Positions 1 to 12,006 are shown, counted from the first letter of the stretch. The stretch: DNA of 64,000 nt from Algibacter mikhailovii (GCF_014651495.1 NZ_BMWZ01000001.1:64575-128574), one strand, 5' to 3'. Made by a program: numbers and translations. Notes: a model not told the origin generated them from the letters alone.

Positions 1-1112
1 TTATAGAAACTCATAATTGAATCCTGATTTGTAAAATATTCAACGGCTGCTGTGGCTCCAAATCCATGGTTAGAGAAGAACATAAGATTTGAGGTGTTAT
101 TATCGCCAATAAGTTTAGCTACCAACACATGCTCATAACTATGTCCGTTTGACATTAATGTATATGTAGTGTCAATATTTTTTTTAGTGTTTTTATATTT
201 AACATTTCTTTCTTCATTATAAGGAACCTTTTGGTTATCAAAATACACAACATCATCAATTTTATTGCTAGAAACTTGATTAATTAATTTTACACGTTTA
301 GATTTTAAGTTGAAAAACTCTACAAAAGCATTTTCATAACGTAACGGCCCTATATAAAGGGAGTTTTGTTCTTTAAGCTGTTGTAGTGTTAAATTATGAA
401 ATTTATGAATCTTAAATTCCTTATCACTTTTCTGAAAATATCTTGATAAATCATTAACAGAATAGGCGCTTAAAAAATTAACATAAACATTTCTGCCAGG
501 TGAATAATCCTTCATTAAATCAGGCTGTTTTTTAATTTCATTATAAAAGTCAGCAGTAGAGTTTATTTCATAATCTCTATGCCATCCTGTTTTATTAAAC
601 AATGTAGGGCCGTAATAACCAAATATATCATATAGATATAAAGTGGTTTCTTTGTCATTGTTAAAAAAGGAATGCCAAATGGGGGGGGTATAACTGAGTT
701 TAAAAATTAGGTATGCTGCTAAAGCTAAAATGGTTAAAGTTGATAGTCCAGCTAAAACCTTAGACTTTTTTGAATATTTAGGTTTTGGTTTAGCCTTTTT
801 GTAAAATGATACTTTATACTGCCCGCGTTTTATTACAATATGAATAGGGTCATTTATACCTTCAGCGGCGTAATACTTTTGTAATTTATTGCGTAAATGG
901 TAAATATTCACCCGTACCGTAGCCTCACTTTTTTCAGATTCATATTTAGAGCCAAAAAGTTCAAGTGCAATATTGGTAGCGTTTAGGTCTTTATTCTCAA
1001 TCGAAGATTCAATAATATATTTTAAAAGAACCTTGCTAGTAGTAGATTTTAAAAACGTATGGCTTTCTATTAGGCTTTTTAATACCTGATGTTTTTCCGC
1101 TGTTGAAATCAT
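1..1112 (-). CDS. Membrane-anchored winged-helix transcriptional regulator (ToxR/CadC-like layout), 3' end outside window
   Basis: Reading from ATG at 1112, 370 codons are open and no stop is reached before base 1, so the C-terminus is missing. Residues about 1-105 resemble the winged-helix domain of OmpR/HilA type, with the typical stretch VRVNIYHLRNKL followed by IKRGQYKVSF. A lysine-rich linker and one hydrophobic segment (about residues 121-138, GLSTLTILALAAYLIF) follow. The rest would be periplasmic and matches no family I recognise. This layout suggests a one-component sensor that binds DNA from the membrane. It is divergent from the DUF1080/Gfo-Idh genes at 1331 and probably controls them. 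A run of eight C (coding strand, 688-681) lies just after the membrane segment. The function is inferred from architecture only. Confidence 0.7.
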   Translation of the reverse strand, partial: MISTAEKHQVLKSLIESHTFLKSTTSKVLLKYIIESSIENKDLNATNIALELFGSKYESEKSEATVRVNIYHLRNKLQKYYAAEGINDPIHIVIKRGQYKVSFYKKAKPKPKYSKKSKVLAGLSTLTILALAAYLIFKLSYTPPIWHSFFNNDKETTLYLYDIFGYYGPTLFNKTGWHRDYEINSTADFYNEIKKQPDLMKDYSPGRNVYVNFLSAYSVNDLSRYFQKSDKEFKIHKFHNLTLQQLKEQNSLYIGPLRYENAFVEFFNLKSKRVKLINQVSSNKIDDVVYFDNQKVPYNEERNVKYKNTKKNIDTTYTLMSNGHSYEHVLVAKLIGDNNTSNLMFFSNHGFGATAAVEYFTNQDSIMSFY

Positions 1113-1243
1113 TTTAAAGTGAGTTACAGCGTAAAGTAAGTGAAAATAAAACGCACCAACAAGTAGGTTGTCTAAAAGCTGGTTTTAACCCTTAAAACAA
1201 CCATTAAAAAGAGTTAAAAGTGTTATTGAGGTTTTTGCTTTTA

Positions 1244-1251
1244 TATATTTG
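1244..1251 (+). promoter_or_regulatory. Candidate -7 box for the DUF1080 operon
   Basis: TATATTTG matches the Bacteroidota -7 consensus TAnnTTTG and lies 79 bp before the ATG at 1331. A TTG occurs at 1226-1228, but the 15-nt spacing is shorter than usual, so the -33 element is uncertain. The rest of 1113-1330 is AT-rich and holds nothing else I recognise. Confidence 0.4.
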
Positions 1252-1330
1252 AGAGATACGAATAACACCGTATTTACTAAAATAACCGAGTTAACCATTC
1301 AAATTAAAACTTAATAAAGACAATTAAAAA

Positions 1331-2701
1331 ATGAAAATAACTTACTTAGGAGTACTAGCATGTTGCATGTTAGTTTTTACCCTTCAGGCACAAAAAAGTA
1401 AAGACCTTTTTAATGGCAAAAATTTTAAAGGTTGGAAAGTATTAAATGGCACTGCTGAATATACCATTGAAGACAATGCTATTGTAGGAACTTCAAAAAC
1501 AGGAACGCCAAATACTTTTTTGGCGACAAAAAAAGAGTACACCAATTTTATTTTAGATTATGAAATATTATTAGGAGCAGGATTAAATTCAGGAGTACAA
1601 ATTAGAAGTCGTAGTATCTCAGATTATAATAACGGAAGAGTTCATGGTCTTCAAGTAGAGGCAGATGATTCTGAAAGAAATTGGTTTGGCGGTTTGTTTG
1701 ATGAAGCACGAAAAGGATGGAGATACCCCTTAGAGTATAATCCAGAGGTAAAACGAGCTTACAAACGCGGACAATGGAATAAAATTAAGGTTATTGCTGC
1801 CGGAAATCACATTGCAACTTGGGTTAATGGTATTAATATGACCAACCTTTATGAGGAATCGGTTGAAACTGGTTTTATTGGGCTTCAGGTTCATAGCATA
1901 GGTAATAGTAAAGAGAAAGCGGGTAAAACTATAAAATGGAGAAATATTAAATTAACAGAAATTCCTGAAGATTATAAATTTGAAACTACAGCTCCTGTTT
2001 TAAATTATGCTTTAAATTCCATTGTAGAGGAAGAAAAAGAAAATGGTTGGAAGTTGCTTTGGGATGGTAAATCTACAACAGGTTGGAGAGGTGCTAAAAT
2101 GGATGATTTCCCTAAAACGGGATGGGTTATGAATGATGGTATTTTAACTGTTCAAGCCTCTGGTGGAGGAGAATCTGAACACGGCGGAGATATTGTTACT
2201 ACTAAACCATACGAAAATTTTATTCTGGAACTGGATTTTAAATATACTAAAGGAGCTAATAGTGGAATCAAGTACTTTGTGGATACCGAGTTGAATAAAG
2301 GTAAAGGAAGTGCTATTGGTTGTGAATTTCAAATTCTAGATGATGCAGTACATCCTGATGCTAAAAAAGGAACAAATGGTAACCGTACAATTGGATCATT
2401 ATATGATTTAATTAAAGCAAATGCTCAAGAGTATATTCCTTCTTTATACACCAAAAAATACGTGAATAAAAGCGGTTGGAATAGAGCCCGAATTGTTGTA
2501 AATGGTAATTTGGTGCAGCATTATTTGAATGGATGTAAAGTCATTGAATATACTAGAGGAAATCAAATGTGGAGAGCTTTAGTAGCTTATAGTAAGTACA
2601 GAGATTGGCCTAATTTTGGAGAAGCTAAGAGCGGACTCATTTTACTCCAAGACCATGGTGATGAAGTGCATTTTAAAAACATTAAAATTAAAGAACTATA
2701 A
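1331..2701 (+). CDS. Secreted tandem DUF1080 (3-keto-disaccharide hydrolase type) protein
   Basis: 456 residues. An N-terminal signal peptide (about 1-20, ending LQAQ) precedes two copies of the DUF1080 / 3-keto-glycoside hydrolase fold. The first spans about 24-212 ([12 protein letters not shown]) and the second about 238-456 ([13 protein letters not shown]). Most family members have a single domain, so this is an internal duplication or fusion. DUF1080 proteins are concanavalin-like beta-sandwiches that cleave glycosides whose sugar carries a C3 keto group, made by a partner oxidoreductase. The Gfo/Idh/MocA gene starts 11 bp downstream, which fits that pairing. It is probably periplasmic or surface-exposed. 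The substrate cannot be read from the sequence. Confidence 0.85.
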   Translation: MKITYLGVLACCMLVFTLQAQKSKDLFNGKNFKGWKVLNGTAEYTIEDNAIVGTSKTGTPNTFLATKKEYTNFILDYEILLGAGLNSGVQIRSRSISDYNNGRVHGLQVEADDSERNWFGGLFDEARKGWRYPLEYNPEVKRAYKRGQWNKIKVIAAGNHIATWVNGINMTNLYEESVETGFIGLQVHSIGNSKEKAGKTIKWRNIKLTEIPEDYKFETTAPVLNYALNSIVEEEKENGWKLLWDGKSTTGWRGAKMDDFPKTGWVMNDGILTVQASGGGESEHGGDIVTTKPYENFILELDFKYTKGANSGIKYFVDTELNKGKGSAIGCEFQILDDAVHPDAKKGTNGNRTIGSLYDLIKANAQEYIPSLYTKKYVNKSGWNRARIVVNGNLVQHYLNGCKVIEYTRGNQMWRALVAYSKYRDWPNFGEAKSGLILLQDHGDEVHFKNIKIKEL

Positions 2702-2712
2702 GCTTTTAAGTT

Positions 2713-4041
2713 ATGATAGATAGAAGAAACTTTATTAAAAACACGGCCCTAGGAACAGCGGGAATTACATTATTAAGCAGTTCAAAAATGTATGGTAATA
2801 TTTTAGGAGCAAATAGTAAGGTTAAAATTGCTATACTCGGAACAGGGGGTAGAGCTTTTGGTTTAGCTAAGGCTGTGAAATATTCAAAAGGTGCAAAAGT
2901 TACACATATCTGTGATGTAGATTTGGATAGACTAGAAAAATTTGAGGCATTTTGTAAAAAGGAAATAGGGAATAAGCCAGAAACGGAACAAGATTTTAGA
3001 AAACTATTAGAAAATAAAGATATTGATGCTGTATTTGTTGCAACACCAGAACATTGGCACGCACCAATGTCTATTATGGCTTTGCAAGCAGGGAAACATG
3101 TTTATGTTGAAAAGCCATGTAGTCATAATCCGCACGAGACAGAATTATTAATTGCTGCTCAAAAAAAATATGGTAAACATGTTCAGATGGGGAACCAGCA
3201 ACGGTCTTCCAGAACTTCATTGCTGGCCATGAAGGAAATTAAGGACGGTATTATTGGTAATGTTTATGCCGGTAAAGCATTTTATGTAAATGCTAGAAAA
3301 TCAATAGGAACAGGAAACGTAATAGCGCCTCCTAAAACATTAAACTGGGACTTATGGCAGGGGCCTGCTCCTCGTGAAGATTATAGAGATAATGTACATC
3401 CTTATAATTGGCATTGGTTTAAAACATGGGGAACTGGTGAAATTCATAATAATGGAACTCATGAAATTGATATTTGTCGCTGGGCATTAGGTGTAGATTA
3501 TCCAAAAAGAGTGTTATCAAGTGGAGGAAGATTTCATTTTAAAAATGACGATTGGGAATATTATGATACGCAAATGGTCAATTATGAGTTTGAAGGTGGT
3601 AAAATGATTACTTGGGAAGGTAAAAGTTGTAATGCTTATAACCCTCAAGGCGGACGTGGTTCAGTAATTACAGGTACAGAAGGCAGTATTAAGCTCAACA
3701 GGTCAAAATATGAATTGTATGATTTAAAAGGTAAATTGATTAAAAAGGAAATTGAAGGTAATTCGGGTTCATCAAATAATACGGCAGATACGGAAGGTTT
3801 TGGAGATTTAACGGTTGGACATATGCAAAATTTTATTAATGCCATTTTAAAAGATGATATTTTAAAAGCACCTATTGCTGATGCTGCTATTTCAACTCAA
3901 TTATGTCATTTGGGTAATATCTCACAGCAGCTAGAGGAGAGCCTTAATGTTAATCCAGAAAATGGAAGAGTTTTAAATAATAAAGGAGCTGATATGCTCT
4001 GGAAACGTGATTATGAAAACGGTTGGGAACCTAAACTGTAA
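2713..4041 (+). CDS. Tat-exported Gfo/Idh/MocA family oxidoreductase
   Basis: 442 residues. It begins with a twin-arginine signal (DRRNFIKN, then a short hydrophobic stretch), so the folded NAD(P)-loaded enzyme is expected in the periplasm. The Rossmann glycine motif GTGGRAFG lies near residue 43 and the family EKP motif at E133-K134-P135. Gfo/Idh/MocA proteins interconvert hydroxyl and keto groups on sugars. Next to a DUF1080 protein the likely job is oxidation at C3 of a glycoside, or the reverse step after cleavage. It shares a transcription unit with the preceding gene. The specific sugar is unknown. Confidence 0.87.
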   Translation: MIDRRNFIKNTALGTAGITLLSSSKMYGNILGANSKVKIAILGTGGRAFGLAKAVKYSKGAKVTHICDVDLDRLEKFEAFCKKEIGNKPETEQDFRKLLENKDIDAVFVATPEHWHAPMSIMALQAGKHVYVEKPCSHNPHETELLIAAQKKYGKHVQMGNQQRSSRTSLLAMKEIKDGIIGNVYAGKAFYVNARKSIGTGNVIAPPKTLNWDLWQGPAPREDYRDNVHPYNWHWFKTWGTGEIHNNGTHEIDICRWALGVDYPKRVLSSGGRFHFKNDDWEYYDTQMVNYEFEGGKMITWEGKSCNAYNPQGGRGSVITGTEGSIKLNRSKYELYDLKGKLIKKEIEGNSGSSNNTADTEGFGDLTVGHMQNFINAILKDDILKAPIADAAISTQLCHLGNISQQLEESLNVNPENGRVLNNKGADMLWKRDYENGWEPKL

Positions 4042-4064
4042 AACATAAACAGCTGTTATTATAG

Positions 4065-4108
4065 AAACTGTTCTAGAAGTTAAGCTGCTTTTGCAACAGT
4101 TTTTTTAA
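4065..4108 (+). terminator. Candidate intrinsic terminator after the Gfo/Idh gene
   Basis: AAACTGTT (4065-4072) can pair with AACAGTTT (4095-4102), followed by a run of T. The loop is long (22 nt), so the strength is uncertain. If active, the lipoprotein gene at 4286 has its own promoter. Confidence 0.45.
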
Positions 4109-4285
4109 TTAAAATACGGTTTAGAATTTGCGCAGATATAGTAGATGAAATCAGGATAGGTATTAGATAAACGGTTATTTAATGTCGGTCAAATGCATGT
4201 GTTTGCATTAAAAACAGAAAAAATCAGGAGTTTATTGTACTTAAAATTAATTAAAAACGTTATTTGATTTTAAAATTTTAATATT

Positions 4286-5098
4286 ATGAAAAAAATTATA
4301 GCCCCAATTTTACTACTTCTTTTCATAAGTTGCGAGGAAAACGATTTAAAACAAGTGACTGAACCTACTGAAACTATTGAAGCGTTAAATGAGTATGCTT
4401 TAATAAATAAAATTTTTCAGGATATAGGGAATACTACTGGTGATGCCATATTAAATGCTGAGGAATCTACAAATACAAAAAAAAGCACACAGTCTAAAAA
4501 TGAGCCGCATATAACGGTTGAACCTTTTGATTTAACAACATTCCCAAAAACGATTACTGTTGATTTTTTGGATGGCACCTTATGCAAGGATGGTATTACA
4601 AGAAAAGGTATTGTAACCATTGTTTCTAATAATTGGTATGGACAAGAAGGAAGTGAACACACTACAACTTTTGAAAACTATTATCATGAGACTTATAAAG
4701 TAGAAGGCACTCATAAGGTTAAGAATTTGGGCTATTCTGACGGTAGTCATTTAAAATATAGCGTTACTATTGAAGATGGTAAGATCACGACTGATGTTGG
4801 TGAATCTATTACTTACAGAGAACAATCCTATAGAACATGGATTGCAGGTTCTGAATCGCCCTTAAACATATGGGATGACCAGTATTTGCTAGAAGGCACC
4901 CAAAATGGAATGAACTCTCGAGGTCTCGAATATGCTTTGTCTATTACTGATCCGTTGCATTTTGTTTTATTGCCAAGAGGAATTGAATCTGGAATTCTAA
5001 AAATAGATATTGGTGAAATTAAGGATATTGAATTAAACTATACCAGTTCAACTATTACTATTTTAGGTGTTACTTACCCCATTTTAATTGGTAACTAA
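4286..5098 (+). CDS. Unrecognised lipoprotein
   Basis: 270 residues. The N-terminus is a lipoprotein signal with lipobox LFISC at about residue 16, followed by acidic residues (EEND), which often accompany outer-membrane or surface sorting in Bacteroidota. A Ser/Thr/Lys-rich linker (about 55-70) leads to a beta-rich region with alternating hydrophobic strands and no motif I recognise. It sits between the 3-keto-sugar enzymes and an MFS transporter, separated from the first by a probable terminator, so a shared role is only a guess. I cannot assign a function. Confidence 0.7.
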   Translation: MKKIIAPILLLLFISCEENDLKQVTEPTETIEALNEYALINKIFQDIGNTTGDAILNAEESTNTKKSTQSKNEPHITVEPFDLTTFPKTITVDFLDGTLCKDGITRKGIVTIVSNNWYGQEGSEHTTTFENYYHETYKVEGTHKVKNLGYSDGSHLKYSVTIEDGKITTDVGESITYREQSYRTWIAGSESPLNIWDDQYLLEGTQNGMNSRGLEYALSITDPLHFVLLPRGIESGILKIDIGEIKDIELNYTSSTITILGVTYPILIGN

Positions 5099-5175
5099 TA
5101 AAACTTTGTAATTTATATGGACTGAAAAAGACTAATCAGTTTTTTAAAACTAAATTGGCAGCCTATTTCCGCTAT

Positions 5176-6354
5176 ATGAAGCACAAAGTAATTATTTTAC
5201 CCCTTATTGTTTTTGCTCAATTTTGCTGTACCTCGTTATGGTTTGCAGGAAATGGCGTGATTATAAATTTAATTGAAACCTTTAATTTAGAGTTTTCTGC
5301 CTTAGGTGACTTGACGTCTGCAGTTCAATTTGGATTCATTTTTGGGACTTTAATTTTTGCCTTGTTTACCATAACAGACCGGTTTTCACCTTCAAAAGTG
5401 TTTTTTTATAGTGCCATAATTGCATCATTATGTAATGTACTCATTATATATAAAGGTCACACTTTTGAAAGTTTAATGGGGCTTAGGTTTATGACAGGCT
5501 TTTTTTTGGCAGGTATTTATCCGGTAGGCATAAAAATAGCTTCAGACTATTATAAGAAAGGCTTGGGTAAATCACTTGGTTTTTTAGTGGGTGCTTTAGT
5601 TTTGGGAACAGCTTTTCCTCATTTACTCAAAGGAAGTCTTAATGGTATTCTATCTTGGGAAAAGATGATAATAGTAACATCATTATTGTCATTATTAGGT
5701 GGCTTATTAATCATGTTATTTGTTCCAAACGGTCCATATCGTCAAAGATTGAATAAATTTGATATCACAACATGTTATAAGTTATTTTCTGGCAAGCGTT
5801 TCAAAGCGGCAGCATTTGGTTATTTTGGACATATGTGGGAGTTGTACGCTTTTTGGGTATTTACTCCCGTTTTACTGATGACCTATGCTGAGATTCATTC
5901 AGATACTAATTTCAATATACCTTTAGTAAGTTTTATAATAATTGCAATAGGCAGCTTGTCTTGTGTTATTTCCGGGTATTTATCTTTAAAGTTTCAAACT
6001 AAAACTGTGGCAGGTACTTCTTTGTTTTTGTCATTATTGTGTTGTTTGTTATCGCCTTTGTTTTTTCAAATTAATTCTGAATTAGTTTTTATACTGTTTT
6101 TAATGTTTTGGAGTATGGTAGTTATTGCTGATTCGCCATTATTCTCAACTTTAGTGGCTCAAAATGTCGATATATCTTCAAAAGGTACCGCAATTACAAT
6201 CGTGAATTGCATTGGTTTCGCAATAACCATTGTAAGTATTCAATTGATAAATGTTTTAATAGAATATGTAAATACAAGCTATGTATTTACGCTTCTGGCA
6301 TTAGGACCTATTTTAGGATTGGTTTTCTTAATGAAAGAAACAGAGCAAACGTAA
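5176..6354 (+). CDS. MFS transporter
   Basis: A polytopic protein of about 392 residues with roughly 12 hydrophobic segments and the gene organisation of a major facilitator (two six-helix halves, a cytoplasmic loop near residue 195 with basic residues). I start it at ATG 5176. A longer reading frame opens with TTG at 5155, but the seven extra residues precede the first membrane helix and have no support. The substrate is not evident. Position next to the DUF1080/Gfo-Idh unit suggests a sugar or sugar-acid product, but the family is broad. It is convergent with the ABC ATPase gene, with 47 bp between the stops. Confidence 0.8.
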   Translation: MKHKVIILPLIVFAQFCCTSLWFAGNGVIINLIETFNLEFSALGDLTSAVQFGFIFGTLIFALFTITDRFSPSKVFFYSAIIASLCNVLIIYKGHTFESLMGLRFMTGFFLAGIYPVGIKIASDYYKKGLGKSLGFLVGALVLGTAFPHLLKGSLNGILSWEKMIIVTSLLSLLGGLLIMLFVPNGPYRQRLNKFDITTCYKLFSGKRFKAAAFGYFGHMWELYAFWVFTPVLLMTYAEIHSDTNFNIPLVSFIIIAIGSLSCVISGYLSLKFQTKTVAGTSLFLSLLCCLLSPLFFQINSELVFILFLMFWSMVVIADSPLFSTLVAQNVDISSKGTAITIVNCIGFAITIVSIQLINVLIEYVNTSYVFTLLALGPILGLVFLMKETEQT

Positions 6355-6401
6355 AGGTGTGTTTTACTAAGAACTCATAAAAATCAGAATAGTAATTCAA
6401 T

Positions 6402-7064
6402 TTAGGTAAGAATCGTACCGTCTACCATGGTCAGTTTTCTGTCTGCCATATTTGCTAAATCTTTATTGTGGGTAACAATTACAAAGGTTTGACCGTACTC
6501 CTCTCTTAGTTTAAAAAACAGGTTATGCAGGTTTTCAGCAGATTCACTATCTAAGTTTCCAGAAGGCTCATCTGCGAAAATGAGATCGGGATTATTAATC
6601 AGGGCTCTAGCAACAGCCACACGCTGCTGTTCTCCACCTGAAAGCTCATTTGGTTTGTGGTCATAACGATGTGATAACCCTAAAAAATCTAATAGCTCTT
6701 TGGCTCGTTTTTCGGCTTCTGCTTTCTTTGTCCCTTTAATAAACGCTGGTAAGCAAACGTTCTCTAAAGCGGTGAATTCCGGGAGTAATTGATGAAATTG
6801 AAAAATAAAACCAATATGTTCATTTCTAAACTTAGCTAAAGTTTTATCTTTAAGTGTATTGATATTGGTGTTGTTTATGATTAATTCAGACTTCTCCTTC
6901 GATGACACACGGTCTAAAGTACCTAATATTTGCAACAATGTAGTTTTACCGGCACCTGAAGCGCCAACCACAGAGACAATTTCACCTTTTTTAATATGAA
7001 TATCTACACCTTTTAAAACTTGTAAATCGCCATAATACTTATGAATATTTTTTGCCTGAATCAT
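6402..7064 (-). CDS. lolD: LolD-like ABC transporter ATP-binding protein
   Basis: 220 residues, the usual length for LolD/MacB-type ATPases. Walker A GASGAGKT lies at residues 34-41, the ABC signature LSGGEQQR near 140, Walker B LIFADEP near 160 and the switch histidine in VTHN near 199. The short pattern GNLDSES after Walker B is typical of the LolD/FtsE/MacB group. In the Lol system the protein powers extraction of lipoproteins from the inner membrane with LolC/E permeases. No permease gene is adjacent, so another MacB-type partner is possible. Confidence 0.8.
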   Translation of the reverse strand: MIQAKNIHKYYGDLQVLKGVDIHIKKGEIVSVVGASGAGKTTLLQILGTLDRVSSKEKSELIINNTNINTLKDKTLAKFRNEHIGFIFQFHQLLPEFTALENVCLPAFIKGTKKAEAEKRAKELLDFLGLSHRYDHKPNELSGGEQQRVAVARALINNPDLIFADEPSGNLDSESAENLHNLFFKLREEYGQTFVIVTHNKDLANMADRKLTMVDGTILT

Positions 7065-7336
7065 TTTTAAAAATTGAAATGTGAAATTAATACTTTAGAA
7101 GGGGATGTACAATTATCCTATGGACTTGTTTTAAAAGGTTCTTTTAATATCGTTGTAAACCATAAAATATTGGAGGTTGTTCTGCTCGCGTAATTTGATA
7201 TTCCTATTTATCTGTGAGGGTAAAATGAAGAGTTATGCAACATAATAATGCTATTATTACTTGTTTCTAGGGTTGATTTGATTAATTTTAATCACAAAAC
7301 AAATGAAAAGGTTTCAAGAGTTTTGAACAAAACTCT

Positions 7337-7894
7337 ATGAATTATAAGGATAATATGGAAAATCTATATAAAAAAATTATTGAAGATTTAGGTGAAAATA
7401 CGTCTCGTGAGGGGCTCCTGAAAACACCAGAACGGGCAGCGAAAGCCATGCAATTTTTAACACAGGGCTATGATCAAGATCCTGTTGAGATTTTAAAAGG
7501 TGCTATGTTTAAAGAGTCTTATAATGAAATGGTAATTGTAAAAGACATTGAATTGTATTCGCTATGTGAACATCATATCTTGCCTTTTTTTGGTAAGGCA
7601 CATATTGCCTATATCCCTAATGGATATATTGTAGGTTTAAGCAAACTTCCTAGAATAATTGATGTTTTTTCTAGACGATTACAAGTACAAGAACGTTTAA
7701 CCGAGCAAGTTTTAGATTGCATTAATGATACCCTGAAACCGCAAGGCGTTGCTGTTGTAATCGAAGCTTCGCATATGTGTATGATGATGCGGGGCGTACA
7801 AAAACAAAATTCTATTACCACAACTTCGGGGTTTAGAGGACAGTTTGAAAAAAGTGAAACTAGAAATGAATTTTTGAAGCTTATTGGTAAGTAG
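7337..7894 (+). CDS. folE: GTP cyclohydrolase I
   Basis: 185 residues. It converts GTP to 7,8-dihydroneopterin triphosphate, the first step of tetrahydrofolate and pterin synthesis, in the cytoplasm. The zinc and active-site elements are visible: [20 protein letters not shown] and CMMMRGVQK, with the zinc Cys and His residues present. An alternative ATG at 7355 has an AAGGA just upstream and would remove only six residues, so either start is possible. The small membrane-protein gene at 7952 follows 57 bp later. Confidence 0.96.
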   Translation: MNYKDNMENLYKKIIEDLGENTSREGLLKTPERAAKAMQFLTQGYDQDPVEILKGAMFKESYNEMVIVKDIELYSLCEHHILPFFGKAHIAYIPNGYIVGLSKLPRIIDVFSRRLQVQERLTEQVLDCINDTLKPQGVAVVIEASHMCMMMRGVQKQNSITTTSGFRGQFEKSETRNEFLKLIGK

Positions 7895-7951
7895 ATTCAA
7901 TACAATATTTTGGTATGTTTCTTGTTTATAATCAGGCATCAATAAAACTTA

Positions 7952-8212
7952 ATGAATAAATATAAAATACTTTTAATAGGAATAGTGCTCGATGCTATTG
8001 GTTGTATTTCTTATGTTATCCCAGGCATAGGAGAATTTGCAGATGTAATATGGGCGCCTATTGCGGGGTGGCTCATGACGAAACTATATAAGGGTAAACC
8101 GGGAAAAATAGCTGCTTTAGTAGCCTTTGTAGAAGAAGCTGTGCCTGGTTTAGATATCATACCTACATTTACCTTAATGTGGTTGTATACTTATGTTTTC
8201 AACAAGGAATAA
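7952..8212 (+). CDS. Small membrane protein, function unknown
   Basis: 86 residues with hydrophobic segments at about 4-24, 30-45 and 68-84 and a short basic loop (KLYKGKPGK). It contains the repeated pattern VIPGIGEFADVIWAPIAGW, and later VPGLDIIPTFTLMW. It reads like a conserved flavobacterial small membrane protein, but I cannot name a function. It may be cotranscribed with folE. Its stop codon falls at the base of a short hairpin. Confidence 0.7.
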   Translation: MNKYKILLIGIVLDAIGCISYVIPGIGEFADVIWAPIAGWLMTKLYKGKPGKIAALVAFVEEAVPGLDIIPTFTLMWLYTYVFNKE

Positions 8213-8241
8213 AGGATAAGCTTTCCACTTATCTTTTAAAC
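8211..8241 (+). terminator. Candidate terminator after the small membrane protein
   Basis: AAAGGATAAG (8211-8220) pairs with CTTATCTTTT (8228-8237) with one G-T pair and a 7-nt loop. The T-run after it is short. Confidence 0.4.
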
Positions 8242-8344
8242 TTCACGTATTTATTATTTCCAATAAAAATGATTTAGATAATATAGTTTTTATTTTTTTC
8301 TTCCAGTCAACATCAACATCTGCCTTTCAATGCATCTTTGATTT

Positions 8345-8387
8345 ATAAAAAAAACCGACCAAATAATGGAAATCATTTGGTCGGTTT
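8345..8387 (-). terminator. Intrinsic terminator of the GH16 gene at 8412-9899
   Basis: A perfect 13-bp stem, AAACCGACCAAAT (8352-8364) and ATTTGGTCGGTTT (8375-8387), has a 10-nt loop. On the minus strand it is followed by a run of T (the A-run at 8347-8354), the classical form. On the plus strand there is no T-run, so it serves the minus-strand gene. Confidence 0.85.
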
Positions 8388-8411
8388 AATGCCAAAAAAT
8401 AAATAGGGATG

Positions 8412-9899
8412 TTATTGTATGATTAATTTTTTAATACCAGTTCCATTATCCGAAGAAACAGAAACAAAATACAATCCAGACGTTAAATCAGCTACTGAAA
8501 TTTCTTGGGACTTTGAAGCCTTGTTGATGGTTTTTACCTCCAAGCCTAAGCTGCTTATTATTTTTATAGTATTATTTATCTCTGAGTTTACAGTGATATA
8601 ATCCTTCGCCGGGTTAGGGTAAACATTGAATTCTAATAAATTATTTGACTGGGTACTGGCTGTAGGATCATTGGCTATAGTAAATGCTTCTGACGCTAAA
8701 CTAATATTTCCAGCCCAATCAATGGCATATAAAATATAGGTGCCTGCAGTACCTCTATTTGATTTTGTAGCTTTCGCTTCAGTAACCGTTAGGGGGTTGG
8801 TGTCTGCAGCTTTAATAGCGTCCAAGTCACTTGGTGTACCCGTAGGTACTAAATACAATTGCGCTTGCTCGCTGACATTAACTGAAACAAGACCACTAGA
8901 GGCAGCCTGTGAGGTATCTAAATTAGATAAAACCGGAGCTGTCACATCTTCTATTTGACTGTCTTTCTGCCACACTCTAATGTATTCTATTTGAAACTGC
9001 GCTGGTAAATCTGCTTCGTTAGGTAATCCGTTCCAATAAAAAACTTCTTGATCTACCCATAATCTTTCCGGAGTAGTAAAAAACCATTCTTTGCCATTTT
9101 CATTATTTTTATTAAAATGTCTTGCACTAATTTCAGCAATGTATTGACCATCAATAAATATTTTTACTGAAGTATCACCCCATTCAAATCCATAAACATG
9201 AAAATCATCAGCAACACGCCAATCAGTGCTTATAAATGTATCAAATCTTGGTTTAAAACCATTCCTCCAATCAATAAGGTTGAACTTAAGTTCTTTTTCC
9301 TTGTATTTTCTGTTTTCATATTTCCCAAACATCTCAAACATGTCAATTTCTCCACCATTACCAATGGTCCAAAATGAACTTGTAATTTCAGCATCTGCAG
9401 CCTTACATAAAATTTCCATGTAGCCATAGGTAAACTCTTTAGTGGAGTTTACAGCTGCTGTAGTAATTGGAAGTGGATCTCCATTGACGTCCTTTCCAAA
9501 GCAATATGGGTCGCGGCTAGGGTTTGGATCGCAGTTGTCTAAAAAAGGATAATCTGGATCCCATCTCGTTTCCAAAATTAATTTACCGCCTTCAACCCAA
9601 GCATTATTAGGTGTAAATTCCGCAGGCCACCTTCCCTTAAAACCATTGAACCATTTACCTTCTCTACATCCAGGTATACCAAGACAAGACTCACCTTGTA
9701 AATGCCATCTTGTTTTGTTTAGTGCGTCACCTTCAAATTCGTCACTGAAATCTCCATTTAAAATCCACCCACCTTGATTAGTTGGGTCAGAAAATGGGTA
9801 ATCTTGTGCCGTACCAAAAGCGTAAACCAATAATATGGTTAACAATGTTAATTGATTTAAAATAATCATATGATTTTTTTTAAAGTAATTTCTTGCCAT
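8412..9899 (-). CDS. Secreted GH16 glycoside hydrolase with T9SS sorting domain
   Basis: 495 residues. A signal peptide probably begins at the second Met (residue 11) and ends near FGTAQ. The GH16 domain covers about 45-315, with catalytic motif E184-I-D-M-F-E189 (nucleophile and acid/base) and the preceding SSFWTIG. A beta-sandwich region (about 320-410, beginning TAPVLSNLD) precedes a type A T9SS sorting domain (YPNPAKDY to the end), so the enzyme is secreted across the outer membrane. GH16 enzymes cut beta-1,3 or beta-1,4 glucans or galactans. This one differs from the two GH16s near 40 kb, and I cannot decide whether its substrate is laminarin, carrageenan, agar or another. It stands alone, 29 kb from the galactan locus. 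Confidence 0.9.
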   Translation of the reverse strand: MARNYFKKNHMIILNQLTLLTILLVYAFGTAQDYPFSDPTNQGGWILNGDFSDEFEGDALNKTRWHLQGESCLGIPGCREGKWFNGFKGRWPAEFTPNNAWVEGGKLILETRWDPDYPFLDNCDPNPSRDPYCFGKDVNGDPLPITTAAVNSTKEFTYGYMEILCKAADAEITSSFWTIGNGGEIDMFEMFGKYENRKYKEKELKFNLIDWRNGFKPRFDTFISTDWRVADDFHVYGFEWGDTSVKIFIDGQYIAEISARHFNKNNENGKEWFFTTPERLWVDQEVFYWNGLPNEADLPAQFQIEYIRVWQKDSQIEDVTAPVLSNLDTSQAASSGLVSVNVSEQAQLYLVPTGTPSDLDAIKAADTNPLTVTEAKATKSNRGTAGTYILYAIDWAGNISLASEAFTIANDPTASTQSNNLLEFNVYPNPAKDYITVNSEINNTIKIISSLGLEVKTINKASKSQEISVADLTSGLYFVSVSSDNGTGIKKLIIQ

Positions 9900-12006
<2,107 letters not shown>

